From assembly GCA_023227945.1 (NCBI GenBank), contig JALOCC010000017.1, positions 1 to 33,430 on the forward strand: DNA of 33,430 nucleotides. The letters are read 5' to 3'. The position numbers and the translations under genes were made by a program. This document shows, piece by piece, positions 8,575 through 15,960 of the stretch; position 1 is the stretch's first letter, and every line of letters begins with the position of its first letter. The notes under the pieces were generated by a model, which saw only the letters and a list, made by a program, of their open reading frames with translations, had not been told where the DNA came from and did not search any database. Source of the DNA: Candidatus Omnitrophota bacterium (GTDB taxonomy: Bacteria > Omnitrophota > Gorgyraeia > Duberdicusellales > 4484-171).

Positions 8575-9057
8575 TTAGTATAACTGCTTGTTAGGAAGCG
8601 CTGACCACTCGCGAAATAAGCGGTTACAATCGTTACGCAAAACGCCGCGGATAACTTTGATTTTGGCTTTACCGATTTTTTTCATTGAAACGTTAGAAAT
8701 AGAAAGCTCGTTGAAACCTATTTTCTTTGCATCGCTAATATTGTTGCCATAAATTATTGAACCAATCCTCGCCCAATGGCATGCAGCAAAACACATCGGG
8801 CACGGCTCGGTAGTTGAATAAATCCGGCATCCGGAAAGATCATGGGTTCTAAGTTTTTTCGATGCAAGGCGTATGGCATTTATCTCGGCATGACAGCTGG
8901 CATCATTCTTTAAAACTGTGTTGCGGGCTATGGCAATGACTTTATTCCCCTTTGCTATACAAGCGCCAAAGGGGCCACCGCAAACCTTACTGAGATTCTT
9001 CCTTGCTTCGCAAATTGCAAGCTGCATATATTTTTTATGCGGAAGTTTGCGTTTCAT
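8575..9057 (-). CDS. guaD: CMP/dCMP-type deaminase, guanine deaminase-like
   Basis: 160 residues of the cytidine deaminase fold. Zinc site: HAE (56-58) and PCPMC (C86, C89). GGPFGACIAKGNKVIA (27-42), the spacing to SCHAEINAIRLASK and a C-terminus ending WSALPNKQLY resemble Bacillus GuaD, which converts guanine to xanthine, more than TadA, cytosine deaminase or riboflavin deaminase. The substrate is an inference. Eight bases separate it from the flavodoxin gene and thirteen from the cupin gene, so the three form a likely small operon. Confidence 0.82.
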   Translation of the reverse strand: MKRKLPHKKYMQLAICEARKNLSKVCGGPFGACIAKGNKVIAIARNTVLKNDASCHAEINAIRLASKKLRTHDLSGCRIYSTTEPCPMCFAACHWARIGSIIYGNNISDAKKIGFNELSISNVSMKKIGKAKIKVIRGVLRNDCNRLFREWSALPNKQLY

Positions 9058-9065
9058 AAGCAGAG

Positions 9066-9554
9066 TCAGCTTAACTTATTTATTGGTTCAATTAATGTTT
9101 TATTTAAGAAGGATTCGTTGTGGACGTTACTCCAGGGAATAAATATATTCATTATGAGTGGATTGCCTTTTTTTTCTAAAATTTTTGAGATATGGACTGC
9201 GCAATGTTTTGCGCTTAATTCAACCCCATATACATAGGAACAAATAATTCTTTTGCTATCTACATTTATTATTGATTTTATATATTTTAAAAGGGCAGAT
9301 GAAGGGTGCGCCCCCAAAACCGGTACGCCAAGAAATAAAATATCATAATTGCTCAAATCTACAGGAATGGGTTCTATCTTAACCAGGAAAGGAAAGATTC
9401 TGTAGAAAAAACGTGTAATTATATTCTTTTTACCTCCGACATATTCTACTTCGAAAATGTCAGACTCGCCTTTCTTTCTTAATTCATTCCACGCTTTATG
9501 AGTAACAAATGCGGTATTACCGTAATGGGAATAAAAAACTATCAAACTTCTCAT
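9066..9554 (-). CDS. Flavodoxin-family protein
   Basis: 162 residues. N-terminal FMN phosphate loop SHYGNTAFVT (9-18) after strand MRSLIVFY; second FMN-binding region FLGVPVLGAHPSS (73-85); alternating strands and helices to the end. No signal peptide. Could be an electron-transfer flavodoxin or an NADPH-dependent reductase-like protein; partner unknown. Neighbours are YqeY upstream (40-base gap) and the GuaD-like deaminase downstream. Confidence 0.85.
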   Translation of the reverse strand: MRSLIVFYSHYGNTAFVTHKAWNELRKKGESDIFEVEYVGGKKNIITRFFYRIFPFLVKIEPIPVDLSNYDILFLGVPVLGAHPSSALLKYIKSIINVDSKRIICSYVYGVELSAKHCAVHISKILEKKGNPLIMNIFIPWSNVHNESFLNKTLIEPINKLS

Positions 9555-9594
9555 AAATTTTATCGTTAAAAATAACTCGGTAGATGCAGGATTA

Positions 9595-10047
9595 CTATTG
9601 GTTAGTAAGTTTTGCTTTTACAATTTCGCTAACCTTTTTCGAATCAGCGCTTGCGCCTGCTTTGGCAAGGATTTCTTTCATCACGCGGCCCATATCTTTA
9701 ATGGATGAGGCTCCCAACTCTTTAACCGTCTCTTCAACTAAATTAGCTAGTTCGCTGTCGCTAAGCTGACGCGGAAGATATTCGTCTAAAATTGCTAATT
9801 CCATCTTAAGGCCTTCCAAGATATCAGCCCTTTGTGATTTTTGCATCATCTCATATGATTCTTCCAGGCGCTTCTTCTGTTTTTTAAGCGCGCTCAAAAC
9901 CTCGTTATCATCTAATTTATCTTTCTTAAGCTCAATTGCGCTGTTTTTTAATTCCGCGCGTATAAAACTTAAAAAATCACTTTTTGGACGATTTTTGCTC
10001 TTTAACGCTTCAACGTAATCTTTATAAATTTTATCTTCCAGCGTCAT
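9595..10047 (-). CDS. yqeY: GatB/YqeY domain protein
   Basis: 150 residues, the normal size of free-standing YqeY. Begins MTLEDKIYKDYVEALKSKN, contains LSFIRAELKNSAIELKK (26-42), a basic helical middle (LKKQKKRLEESYEMMQKSQRAD), LDEYLPRQLSDSEL (87-100) and DMGRVMKEILAKAGASADSKKVSEIVKAKL. The domain matches the tRNA-binding tail of GatB amidotransferase; the free-standing form is widespread, often near rpsU or dnaG, but its role is unsettled. Here neither neighbour is present. Confidence 0.93.
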   Translation of the reverse strand: MTLEDKIYKDYVEALKSKNRPKSDFLSFIRAELKNSAIELKKDKLDDNEVLSALKKQKKRLEESYEMMQKSQRADILEGLKMELAILDEYLPRQLSDSELANLVEETVKELGASSIKDMGRVMKEILAKAGASADSKKVSEIVKAKLTNQ

Positions 10048-10100
10048 ATTCTATTTGATGAGTTTTTTCTTGAATCAATTTATTCGAAAACTACTTATCT

Positions 10101-10853
10101 TTATTGAACAATCCATATCTCTCCATTTTGAACGCCGCTCGGGGTTCCCGCTCTGGGACGAATTACCAGCCTCTCAAGATAGGTTGTTCCGCCCTCAACA
10201 TCCAATCTTCCATCTGGAGTCGTTGTTCCAATGCCGACATTGCCTTCCACAAGAAGGCCATTGTTGGGCGGATTACCAGCAAGATAGGTCTGTCCAATTA
10301 AGACACCAAAGTTGGAATCAAGAACAAGCCTCTCCACACCATCTTGGTAGATTCCAGTGCCCCAGAATGTACCGTTACGATCGATGCCGATGCCCGCGCT
10401 GTGATTCTCTCTAGTTACCCTAATGCTATCGAGATCCGTGGTTCCCGTGTCTGCGACTTCCATTTTTCTCGCCGGGGCTACCGTACCAACACCTACATTC
10501 CAGTTAACATCATTAGTATGAAGGAAAACGGTTCCGGCGGGTTGCGTCCAGAAACTGGCGCCAACCGCTTCCCAATCAAAACCCGTAGCGGTTTCCCTGC
10601 AAACCATCAGCCGATTTTCACCGGCATCGTTATTGTAATACATCGTACCTTCTTGATTTGCGTTGCAAACAGGAGACTGCGCAGCAGCGATAGGGAAAAG
10701 CCTTAAGTTTTCATACACTCCCATTGGGGCAGGATAATAAGTAGTAATGGTTACAGTTTCTGCCTGCTGAGAAAAAACCTGAGAGACAAAAGAAAAGGAA
10801 ATCACTATAAATAAAAAACTAATTTTACGAAAAGATTTAAAAATTGTCGCCAT
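10101..10853 (-). CDS. Secreted protein with NVGIGT-type repeats
   Basis: 250 residues from the ATG at 10853, chosen because AGGAGG lies just before it; an in-frame ATG 11 codons upstream is less likely. Signal peptide FLFIVISFSFVSQVFSQQ, then TVTITTYYPAPMGVYENLRLFP, an opening block I associate with many secreted Omnitrophota proteins. Two similar units, NVGVGTVAPARKMEVAD (about residue 120) and NVGIGTTTPDGRLDVEG (near 205), resemble the repeat in tail-fibre and collar-type beta proteins. Probably an exported surface or appendage protein; function unknown. There are no phage genes nearby. Confidence 0.8.
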   Translation of the reverse strand: MATIFKSFRKISFLFIVISFSFVSQVFSQQAETVTITTYYPAPMGVYENLRLFPIAAAQSPVCNANQEGTMYYNNDAGENRLMVCRETATGFDWEAVGASFWTQPAGTVFLHTNDVNWNVGVGTVAPARKMEVADTGTTDLDSIRVTRENHSAGIGIDRNGTFWGTGIYQDGVERLVLDSNFGVLIGQTYLAGNPPNNGLLVEGNVGIGTTTPDGRLDVEGGTTYLERLVIRPRAGTPSGVQNGEIWIVQ

Positions 10854-10900
10854 CTTACACCTCCTAAAATATAAAAAGATTAGCAATTTTCGTATATATT

Positions 10901-10928
10901 ATTATAGCTTTCTTTGAAAAATTAACAA
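10901..10928 (-). promoter_or_regulatory. Likely sigma70-type promoter of the NVGIGT-repeat gene
   Basis: On minus: TTGTTA (10928-10923), 16-base spacer, TATAAT (10906-10901). Transcription would start near 10894, leaving a leader of about 40 bases that holds AGGAGG before ATG 10853. The rest of the 194-base gap up to 11047 shows nothing further that I recognise. Confidence 0.6.
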
Positions 10929-11047
10929 ATAGTTCTCTTCCTAAGACGCGATTTTTAGCCGTGAATATATGAAAAATCCGAATATCTATTCCAACAATCA
11001 TTAGGATTTTATATCGTACAGCTCTACCAGCAAATTAAATGTTTAGA

Positions 11048-11809
11048 TCACTGGAAACGATACATGTGATCACCAGGATGGCTGTGAAAGTTACATTTAC
11101 CTTGGGTATATGGAAAACTTCTTTGTTCATCCCGACACGTGGATGAAATATAAGAATCATACCCAAGTATCCTGCATATAGCTGTAAGTGCTACAGTTTG
11201 CTCGGTGCCGCCATTATCATACCAGGTAAACGGTTCCCTTCCGCAAGCTCCTGTTGAGCGTAGAATAGGTTCATAATCGCTTGGTTTAGTTATGTTTAAG
11301 TGCTTGGTATCAATAGCATTCCAAACTGCCGCTGTAACATCTATAGGGTATGACTTACCATCACTACGAGTTCCTATTGTTCTTTGAGTGCCATCGACGC
11401 AACCACAGGTAATTGAAGCTACCCATGTTTTACCAAACTTAGGCGAAGCACTTTCACGTGTAAAACTACCACTAGCAACAGGGGGAGTAAATCTCTTTGC
11501 CGCTCTCGTTGCTCCGCCAGGAGTTTGCACCCTCATCTTAGTCGCCAAAGCATCGCCAGTATTTACAAGATTTATATGATAATTCCTATCACCTTTACGA
11601 ACCATTAGCGCCGAGGTGCATGGACACACACTGGTAGGTGAACAAACAGCAATAGGGACATTTGTGCTGCCGTCGCGAAAACGAATGCCGATATCTTCGT
11701 CTTCGGTAAAAACCGAAGAAACCAGGAATGTTGCACAAAGGAAAAATAAACTAATTATTAGCAAAGTAATCCTTAAATTTTTTTGCAGATAATTAATTCT
11801 TTTATTCGT
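11048..11809 (-). CDS. Cysteine-rich secreted protein, possible ACG start
   Basis: Reading from 11809 gives 254 codons; an ATG exists at 11833, but the only strong ribosome site, AAGGAGG (11822-11816), lies after that ATG. Six bases past AGGAGG the codon is ACG (11809-11807), followed by AATAAAAGA, which would make a normal signal-peptide start (x-NKRINYLQKN, then a hydrophobic run ending near FLVSSVFT). The mature part has nine cysteines (SVCPC, TCGC and others) and motifs WYDNGG and HSHPGDHMYRF, and ends MYRFQ. I do not recognise the family. Disulfide-stabilised envelope or extracellular protein is an inference. Confidence 0.7.
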   Translation of the reverse strand, partial: TNKRINYLQKNLRITLLIISLFFLCATFLVSSVFTEDEDIGIRFRDGSTNVPIAVCSPTSVCPCTSALMVRKGDRNYHINLVNTGDALATKMRVQTPGGATRAAKRFTPPVASGSFTRESASPKFGKTWVASITCGCVDGTQRTIGTRSDGKSYPIDVTAAVWNAIDTKHLNITKPSDYEPILRSTGACGREPFTWYDNGGTEQTVALTAICRILGYDSYISSTCRDEQRSFPYTQGKCNFHSHPGDHMYRFQ

Positions 11810-11842
11810 ATACGTCCTCCTTAGCGCTAACATTTTTAAGGC

Positions 11843-11908
11843 TTATCGCCAAGCCTTGTTTTAAGCTTATTTATGTTATTATATCATAATTTATCATTTT
11901 GGCGATAA
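11843..11908 (-). promoter_or_regulatory. Promoter framed by a 10-base inverted repeat
   Basis: TATAAT on minus at 11883-11878 is the -10 candidate for the cysteine-rich gene; no clear -35 is seen. It lies between TTATCGCCAA (minus, 11908-11899) and its inverse TTGGCGATAA (minus, 11852-11843), centres 56 bases apart. The downstream copy also forms the loop side of a 7-base pair stem AAGGCTT/AAGCCTT (11858-11839), so it is transcribed and could fold in two ways. Confidence 0.5.
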
Positions 11909-11942
11909 CTTTGTAAGTGCATTAAGCGAGTAAATATCCACA

Positions 11943-12668
11943 TCATAAAATGTGTACGATTTTGCTTTTAAGATAATCTTTTCTTTCTTTTTCCGGAAAT
12001 CTTTCTATAGTATACCTAAGCATAACCCGCGGCATATCTTTGTGATGTTCAGATAAAAAATCGTCCACCAGAGTTTTATCTCTTTTGGCAACCTCGCGCA
12101 GCATCCAACCGCAAGCTTTATGGATTAAGTCTTCTTTATCTGCCAAAAGCAATCTTGCTATTTTAATAGTATCGGAAAAAGAATTGTTTCTTATAAAATT
12201 GAAAGTTGAAACTATCGAAATCCTTCTTTCCCATAAAGATTTCGACTTTGCAAGGTTATACAAAATTTTTTTATCTGCATTTGCCAAAAATTTGCCTACG
12301 ATATTCGGAGCGGTCAAATCAACCAAATCCCAGTTGTTTATGTATTCTGTGTTTTTCAGATAAAGCTCATAAATCTTTTTTCTATCGGCTGTATCTGCCT
12401 CATCGAATTTTAAAACAAGAATAATAAGCGCAATCAACCTCTCTTCATGTATGCGTGATGTTAACAGCTTGCGGATAGAATTTAAACTTATTTCTTTATA
12501 TTTTTTTGCAATTTTCCTGATATGCGGCACGCATACCCCGATAAATACATCACCGTATCCGTATTCGCCGGGGGCAGTTTTAAAAAAACCCTGAAGTATT
12601 CTTGCTTTTTCTTTATTGCTATTTTTCCTTAACTCTTCTTTTATCTTATAGATAGGCATACCCATCAT
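11943..12668 (-). CDS. DNA alkylation repair protein, AlkD family
   Basis: 241 residues, all-helical HEAT-like repeat protein. AlkD glycosylases remove bulky or cationic alkylated bases. Characteristic blocks: GVCVPHIRKIAKKY (43-56), INNWDLVDLTAPNIVG (about 110-125) with the conserved Trp and Asp, SLWERRISIVSTFNFIR and DLIHKACGWMLREVAKRD. The key aromatic and acidic residues of the active cleft appear to be kept. Three closely spaced ATGs (12668, 12665, 12659) make the exact start uncertain. The gene begins three bases after the hairpin that trails the RAYT gene, so it may rely on a transcript that crosses that element. Confidence 0.92.
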   Translation of the reverse strand: MMGMPIYKIKEELRKNSNKEKARILQGFFKTAPGEYGYGDVFIGVCVPHIRKIAKKYKEISLNSIRKLLTSRIHEERLIALIILVLKFDEADTADRKKIYELYLKNTEYINNWDLVDLTAPNIVGKFLANADKKILYNLAKSKSLWERRISIVSTFNFIRNNSFSDTIKIARLLLADKEDLIHKACGWMLREVAKRDKTLVDDFLSEHHKDMPRVMLRYTIERFPEKERKDYLKSKIVHIL

Positions 12669-12670
12669 TC

Positions 12671-12709
12671 TTTAACCATCCGCAACCTACGAGGTTGCGG
12701 ATGGTTAAA
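12671..12709. repeat. REP-like hairpin, copy 1 (3' of RAYT gene)
   Basis: Perfect 18-base pair stem, 12671-12688/12692-12709, loop ACG. Shares a 31-base core (stem strand ACCATCCGCAACCT, loop ACG) with the copy at 13378-13416. The four outermost pairs differ between copies (TTTA/TAAA here, ATCT/AGAT there) yet pair in both. It abuts the RAYT stop codon (12710-12712). No T-run follows on either strand. Confidence 0.92.
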
Positions 12710-13366
12710 TTACGCTTCCTCGGAAATCAAATGCTTTATTTTTTCAAGTTCTCTTTGATAAGAAATCCTATCCTCTACAAATTTTTTGTATGTTGCAGGT
12801 TTAATATCAATAATGTTATGGTAGCAACATAAATTATTTTCATTTAAATCTAAACCAACATACCCTTTATAAGACGAAGCAAACCAATCCTCTGGATTAT
12901 TTACCAAAGATGCGGTAACTGGATTTAAATGAATATATCTTGTCAGATGTAAAAGCTGTTCATCACTTTTGACCAGAACTTTTTTGAACCGGCCTTCCCA
13001 CAATGGACCTTTCCTGTTATGTTTAATATTAAAATACCTGCTATAACTGTTAAGAATATTACTCATGAATTTTGAAATCCCATTATCTTTTAATTGTTTC
13101 AATACTAAGTGAACATGCGTAGGCATAAGGCACCAAGCAATTATTTCAATAAGCTTGCTATCTACTCCGCTAGAAATTTCGTTTCGAAAAGAAACTGCTT
13201 TGTCGGTCGCCAATTCGTTAAATTTGCTAAAACTTATGGGGAGTTTTTCAAATTGATAATACCAGAGAACTTCTCTCATCCGCGAAAAATCTGAAATGTT
13301 GTTGAATATTTTAAAATCAACAATACTTCTATTTAAAGTATGATATACTTCTCCGGTAATTAACAT
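12710..13366 (-). CDS. REP-associated tyrosine (Y1 HUH) transposase
   Basis: 218 residues. Single-strand DNA endonuclease of the Y1 HUH superfamily. Seen: YHTLNRS near the N-terminus, the HUH metal motif in AWCLMPTHVHLVLK (H84, H86), a following helix with YSRYFNIKHNRKGPLWEGRFK (Tyr 108 or 111 is the nucleophile candidate), and LLHLTRYIHLNPV (138-150), a block typical of the RAYT branch rather than IS200 TnpA, which is shorter. The frame is intact. There is no good ribosome site before ATG 13366, so expression is probably low or coupled to metH. Confidence 0.92.
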   Translation of the reverse strand: MLITGEVYHTLNRSIVDFKIFNNISDFSRMREVLWYYQFEKLPISFSKFNELATDKAVSFRNEISSGVDSKLIEIIAWCLMPTHVHLVLKQLKDNGISKFMSNILNSYSRYFNIKHNRKGPLWEGRFKKVLVKSDEQLLHLTRYIHLNPVTASLVNNPEDWFASSYKGYVGLDLNENNLCCYHNIIDIKPATYKKFVEDRISYQRELEKIKHLISEEA

Positions 13367-13377
13367 ATTAGTTATAC

Positions 13378-13416
13378 ATCTACCATCCGCAACCTACGAG
13401 GTTGCGGATGGTAGAT
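13378..13416. repeat. REP-like hairpin, copy 2 (overlaps metH 3' end)
   Basis: Perfect 18-base pair stem, 13378-13395/13399-13416, loop ACG, with the same 31-base core as 12671-12709. The metH stop codon TAG is at 13394-13396, inside the stem and loop, and the last MetH residues (LPSATS) are encoded by the palindrome itself. Confidence 0.92.
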
Positions 13417-15820
13417 AGGTGTTTGACGACAAGTTTTGCGCAACGCGCACGGCACTAACTCCGTCTTTTGCGTAGGCAGCATCTATTGAATCGGCGAAAT
13501 GCTTTGTAACCACTGCTCCGCCAATCATAAATTCGCACTTTAATCCTTCCCTTTTTGCCAACTCTATTACTTTTTTCATATTAACCATTGTGGTTGTCAT
13601 TAAAGCAGATAAACCGACTATGTCCGGTTTATGTACTTTTATGGCCTGAATTATTTTTTGCGCCGAAACGTCTTTTCCTAAATCAATTATTTTAAATCCG
13701 TGGTTTTCCAGTAAAAGCGAAACTATGTTTTTACCTATATCGTGGACGTCTCCCTCAACTGTTGCAAGTATAACGATTGCTTTCTTCTTTTCTCCGCCTT
13801 TTCTTTTGATGTAAGGAAGCAGCACTTGCGTGCCTAGTTTCATAGCTTCGGCGCTGGCGATAAGCTGGGGAAGAAAATATTCTTTTTTCTCAAAAAGGTC
13901 GCCAACCTTAATGATGGCCGGTATTAAAATATCCTGCATTATAGACAATGGCTTTTTTCCTTCTTTCAAGATATTACGTATAAATACAGCTATGTCCTGC
14001 TTGTTGCCTTCAATTACTGCCTTATATATTTCTTCTTCCGGGGAAAACTTTTTATGTTTGCGGTATTTGATTCCGCTGTCTGCCTTTCCGGAATAACAAT
14101 TTATAAAGTTGGCGGCTGCGTTTTTTTTGTTTAGCAAAAGCGCTTTTGCCCTTAAATCAATGAAATTTTTCTTTTGCAAAGGATTAGCTATGGCAAGAGA
14201 AAGCCCCCGGCCCTTTGCCATATTTAGAAAAGTTGTATTTACGATATCTCTTTTTGGCAGGCCAAAAGAAATGTTTGAAAGGCCAATTATAGTATTAGCT
14301 TTAAAAATTTTTTTGCACCAGGATATTGTCTTTAAAACATCCTGCGCTGCCTGCGGCTTCGAAGAAACAGTCAGCACCAGACAATCCACAATCAAATCTT
14401 CTTTGTAAAAACCTGATTTTTTCGCTTCATTGAAGATTTTCTTTATTATATTTTTACGTTCGGCAATATTTTTAGGAATAGCGCGTCCCGCTACAGGCAA
14501 GACTATAAACATCGCGCCGTATTTTTTTGCTAAATTAAGCAGGGGCTTAAGCTTGACGGGGTCTTCTGAAATTGAATTTATAAGCGCGCGGCCGGGATAA
14601 AACCTAAGCGCTCTTTCAATTACTTTTACATTTGGAGAATCAATCACTAAAGGCAAATTCGTAATCTTAGAAAGCACGGAAATTGCCTCCATCATCAATT
14701 TTTCCTCATTGGCTTGCGGCACGCTTACGTTTACGTCTAACAGGTTGGCGCCATTTTGTTTTTGCTCATTTGCCAATCTTACTACCGAAGCCATTTTACC
14801 TTTTTTTAATTCCTGCTGAAAGGCGGGTTTTCCTGTCGGGTTTATACTTTCCCCCACGATTAACACATCTTTTTGTTTTTCTAAAATCAAAGCGCTCCTT
14901 GCCGAGCTTAAAGCACTCAATTGTTTTTTATGCGGCGCAATTGGTTTTTTGTTGCCTATCTTGATTTTAGCTTCACGTATATGTTCTGGGGTTGTTCCGC
15001 AGCAACCGCCTAACATATTTACGCCGTAAGATGCGAATTTTTCCGCAAATACACCAAAATCCCGTGGCTGCATACTAAAATGAGCCTGCCCAAAAACAAG
15101 TTCAGGCATTCCGGCATTAGGTTTAACTGCAAGCGGCACTGTTGCGTATGGTTTAAGGCTTTTGACAATTTTAAGCATATCAACCGGGCCCGTTGAACAA
15201 TTCGCGCCAACACAATCTGCGCCTAAGCTTTGAAGTGTAATCAATGCTGCCTGCGGGCTTGTTCCGTTTAAGGTTCGGCCGCTCGCCTCATATGTCATCG
15301 TAACAATTGTAAATTTATCGCAAAACTCTCTTACTGCAATAAGAGCTGCACGGGCTTCCTGTATATCCATCATTGTTTCTATAACGAATAAATCAACTCC
15401 TGCTAAAAGTTGAGAGCGCACTTGTTCTTTGAAAATATCAACTGCTTCTTCAAAAGGAAGTTCGCCAAAAGGCTCAATAAATACACCTAAGGGGCCAATG
15501 TCACCGGCAACAAAGCAATTTTTTCCTGCAGCTTCTTTAGCCAATAAACATAAATCTTTGTTTATTTGTTTTACATTTTTTATTTTTTGGTTCCCAAGTT
15601 TAATCCGGTTAGCGCCGAACGTCGCAGTGTAAATAATATCCGAACCGGCTTGCCGGTATTGCCTGTGAATCTGTTTTAGTATTCTAGGATTTTCTAAAGC
15701 CCAGATTTCAGGTAGTATTCCTTGCGGCATCCCATACTTATGAAGCTGTGTACCCATTGCTCCATCAAGGATAACCACTCGCTTTTTTAAAAGGCGCTTT
15801 ATTTTTTCTTTAGCGTTCAT
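13394..15820 (-). CDS. metH: Cobalamin-dependent methionine synthase, lacking reactivation domain
   Basis: 808 residues against about 1200 for full-length MetH. Homocysteine domain: VVILDGAMGTQLHKYG, zinc ligands C208 (GANCSTGP) and C273/C274 (GGCCGTTPEHI). Pterin/methyl-folate domain: VGESINPTGKPAFQ, NLLDVNVSVP and LVIDSPN (about 315-560). Cobalamin module: helical cap near 600-670, then EGDVHDIGKNIVSLL with the cobalt-ligand His at 693. The protein stops after this module; the SAM-dependent reactivation domain is a separate gene just upstream, as described in Thermotoga maritima. The short C-terminal tail is encoded by the REP-like hairpin. No strong ribosome site is seen at the ATG. Confidence 0.95.
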   Translation of the reverse strand: MNAKEKIKRLLKKRVVILDGAMGTQLHKYGMPQGILPEIWALENPRILKQIHRQYRQAGSDIIYTATFGANRIKLGNQKIKNVKQINKDLCLLAKEAAGKNCFVAGDIGPLGVFIEPFGELPFEEAVDIFKEQVRSQLLAGVDLFVIETMMDIQEARAALIAVREFCDKFTIVTMTYEASGRTLNGTSPQAALITLQSLGADCVGANCSTGPVDMLKIVKSLKPYATVPLAVKPNAGMPELVFGQAHFSMQPRDFGVFAEKFASYGVNMLGGCCGTTPEHIREAKIKIGNKKPIAPHKKQLSALSSARSALILEKQKDVLIVGESINPTGKPAFQQELKKGKMASVVRLANEQKQNGANLLDVNVSVPQANEEKLMMEAISVLSKITNLPLVIDSPNVKVIERALRFYPGRALINSISEDPVKLKPLLNLAKKYGAMFIVLPVAGRAIPKNIAERKNIIKKIFNEAKKSGFYKEDLIVDCLVLTVSSKPQAAQDVLKTISWCKKIFKANTIIGLSNISFGLPKRDIVNTTFLNMAKGRGLSLAIANPLQKKNFIDLRAKALLLNKKNAAANFINCYSGKADSGIKYRKHKKFSPEEEIYKAVIEGNKQDIAVFIRNILKEGKKPLSIMQDILIPAIIKVGDLFEKKEYFLPQLIASAEAMKLGTQVLLPYIKRKGGEKKKAIVILATVEGDVHDIGKNIVSLLLENHGFKIIDLGKDVSAQKIIQAIKVHKPDIVGLSALMTTTMVNMKKVIELAKREGLKCEFMIGGAVVTKHFADSIDAAYAKDGVSAVRVAQNLSSNTYLPSATS

Positions 15821-15853
15821 AGATTCTTATATGTATCATAACTATCGAGTTAG

Positions 15854-15960
15854 GTTACGAAGGTTACGGGTGTTACGAAAGTTACGGAAGTTACATTTAA
15901 AACACGTAAGTTTATTGTAACCTTCGTAACCTACGTAACCTGCGTAACATTCGTAACCTA
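15854..15960. repeat. Nonamer-built hairpin (GTTACGNNN) upstream of metH
   Basis: Left arm 15854-15894 is four exact 9-base steps of GTTACGNNN (GAAGG-type variable triplets AAG, GGT, AAA, GAA) plus a fifth GTTAC. Right arm 15917-15960 carries the same unit inverted (GTAACCTTC-type steps), with triplets that differ from the left. GTTACG pairs throughout while the variable triplets partly mismatch. The right arm includes the stop codon (15958-15960) of the upstream reactivation gene. Confidence 0.88.

Larger units (their letters stand above)
12671..13416 (-). mobile_element. RAYT gene framed by two REP-like palindromes
   Basis: A Y1 transposase gene with one hairpin 11 bases upstream of its start and the matching hairpin directly at its stop. 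This is the arrangement described for REP-associated tyrosine transposases (RAYT), which act on REP sequences as single-stranded DNA. The unit is inserted between metH and the alkD-like gene: the upstream hairpin contains the metH stop codon. No target-site duplication is expected for this class, and none is seen. Confidence 0.82.

Noticed and set aside
10101..10853. Prophage tail-fibre gene
   Set aside because: The NVGIGT-type repeats resemble tail proteins, but there is a signal peptide and no other phage gene in the window.
12671..12709. Intrinsic terminator
   Set aside because: The stem is strong, but no T-run follows on either strand, and a matching copy with the same core sits upstream of the RAYT gene.
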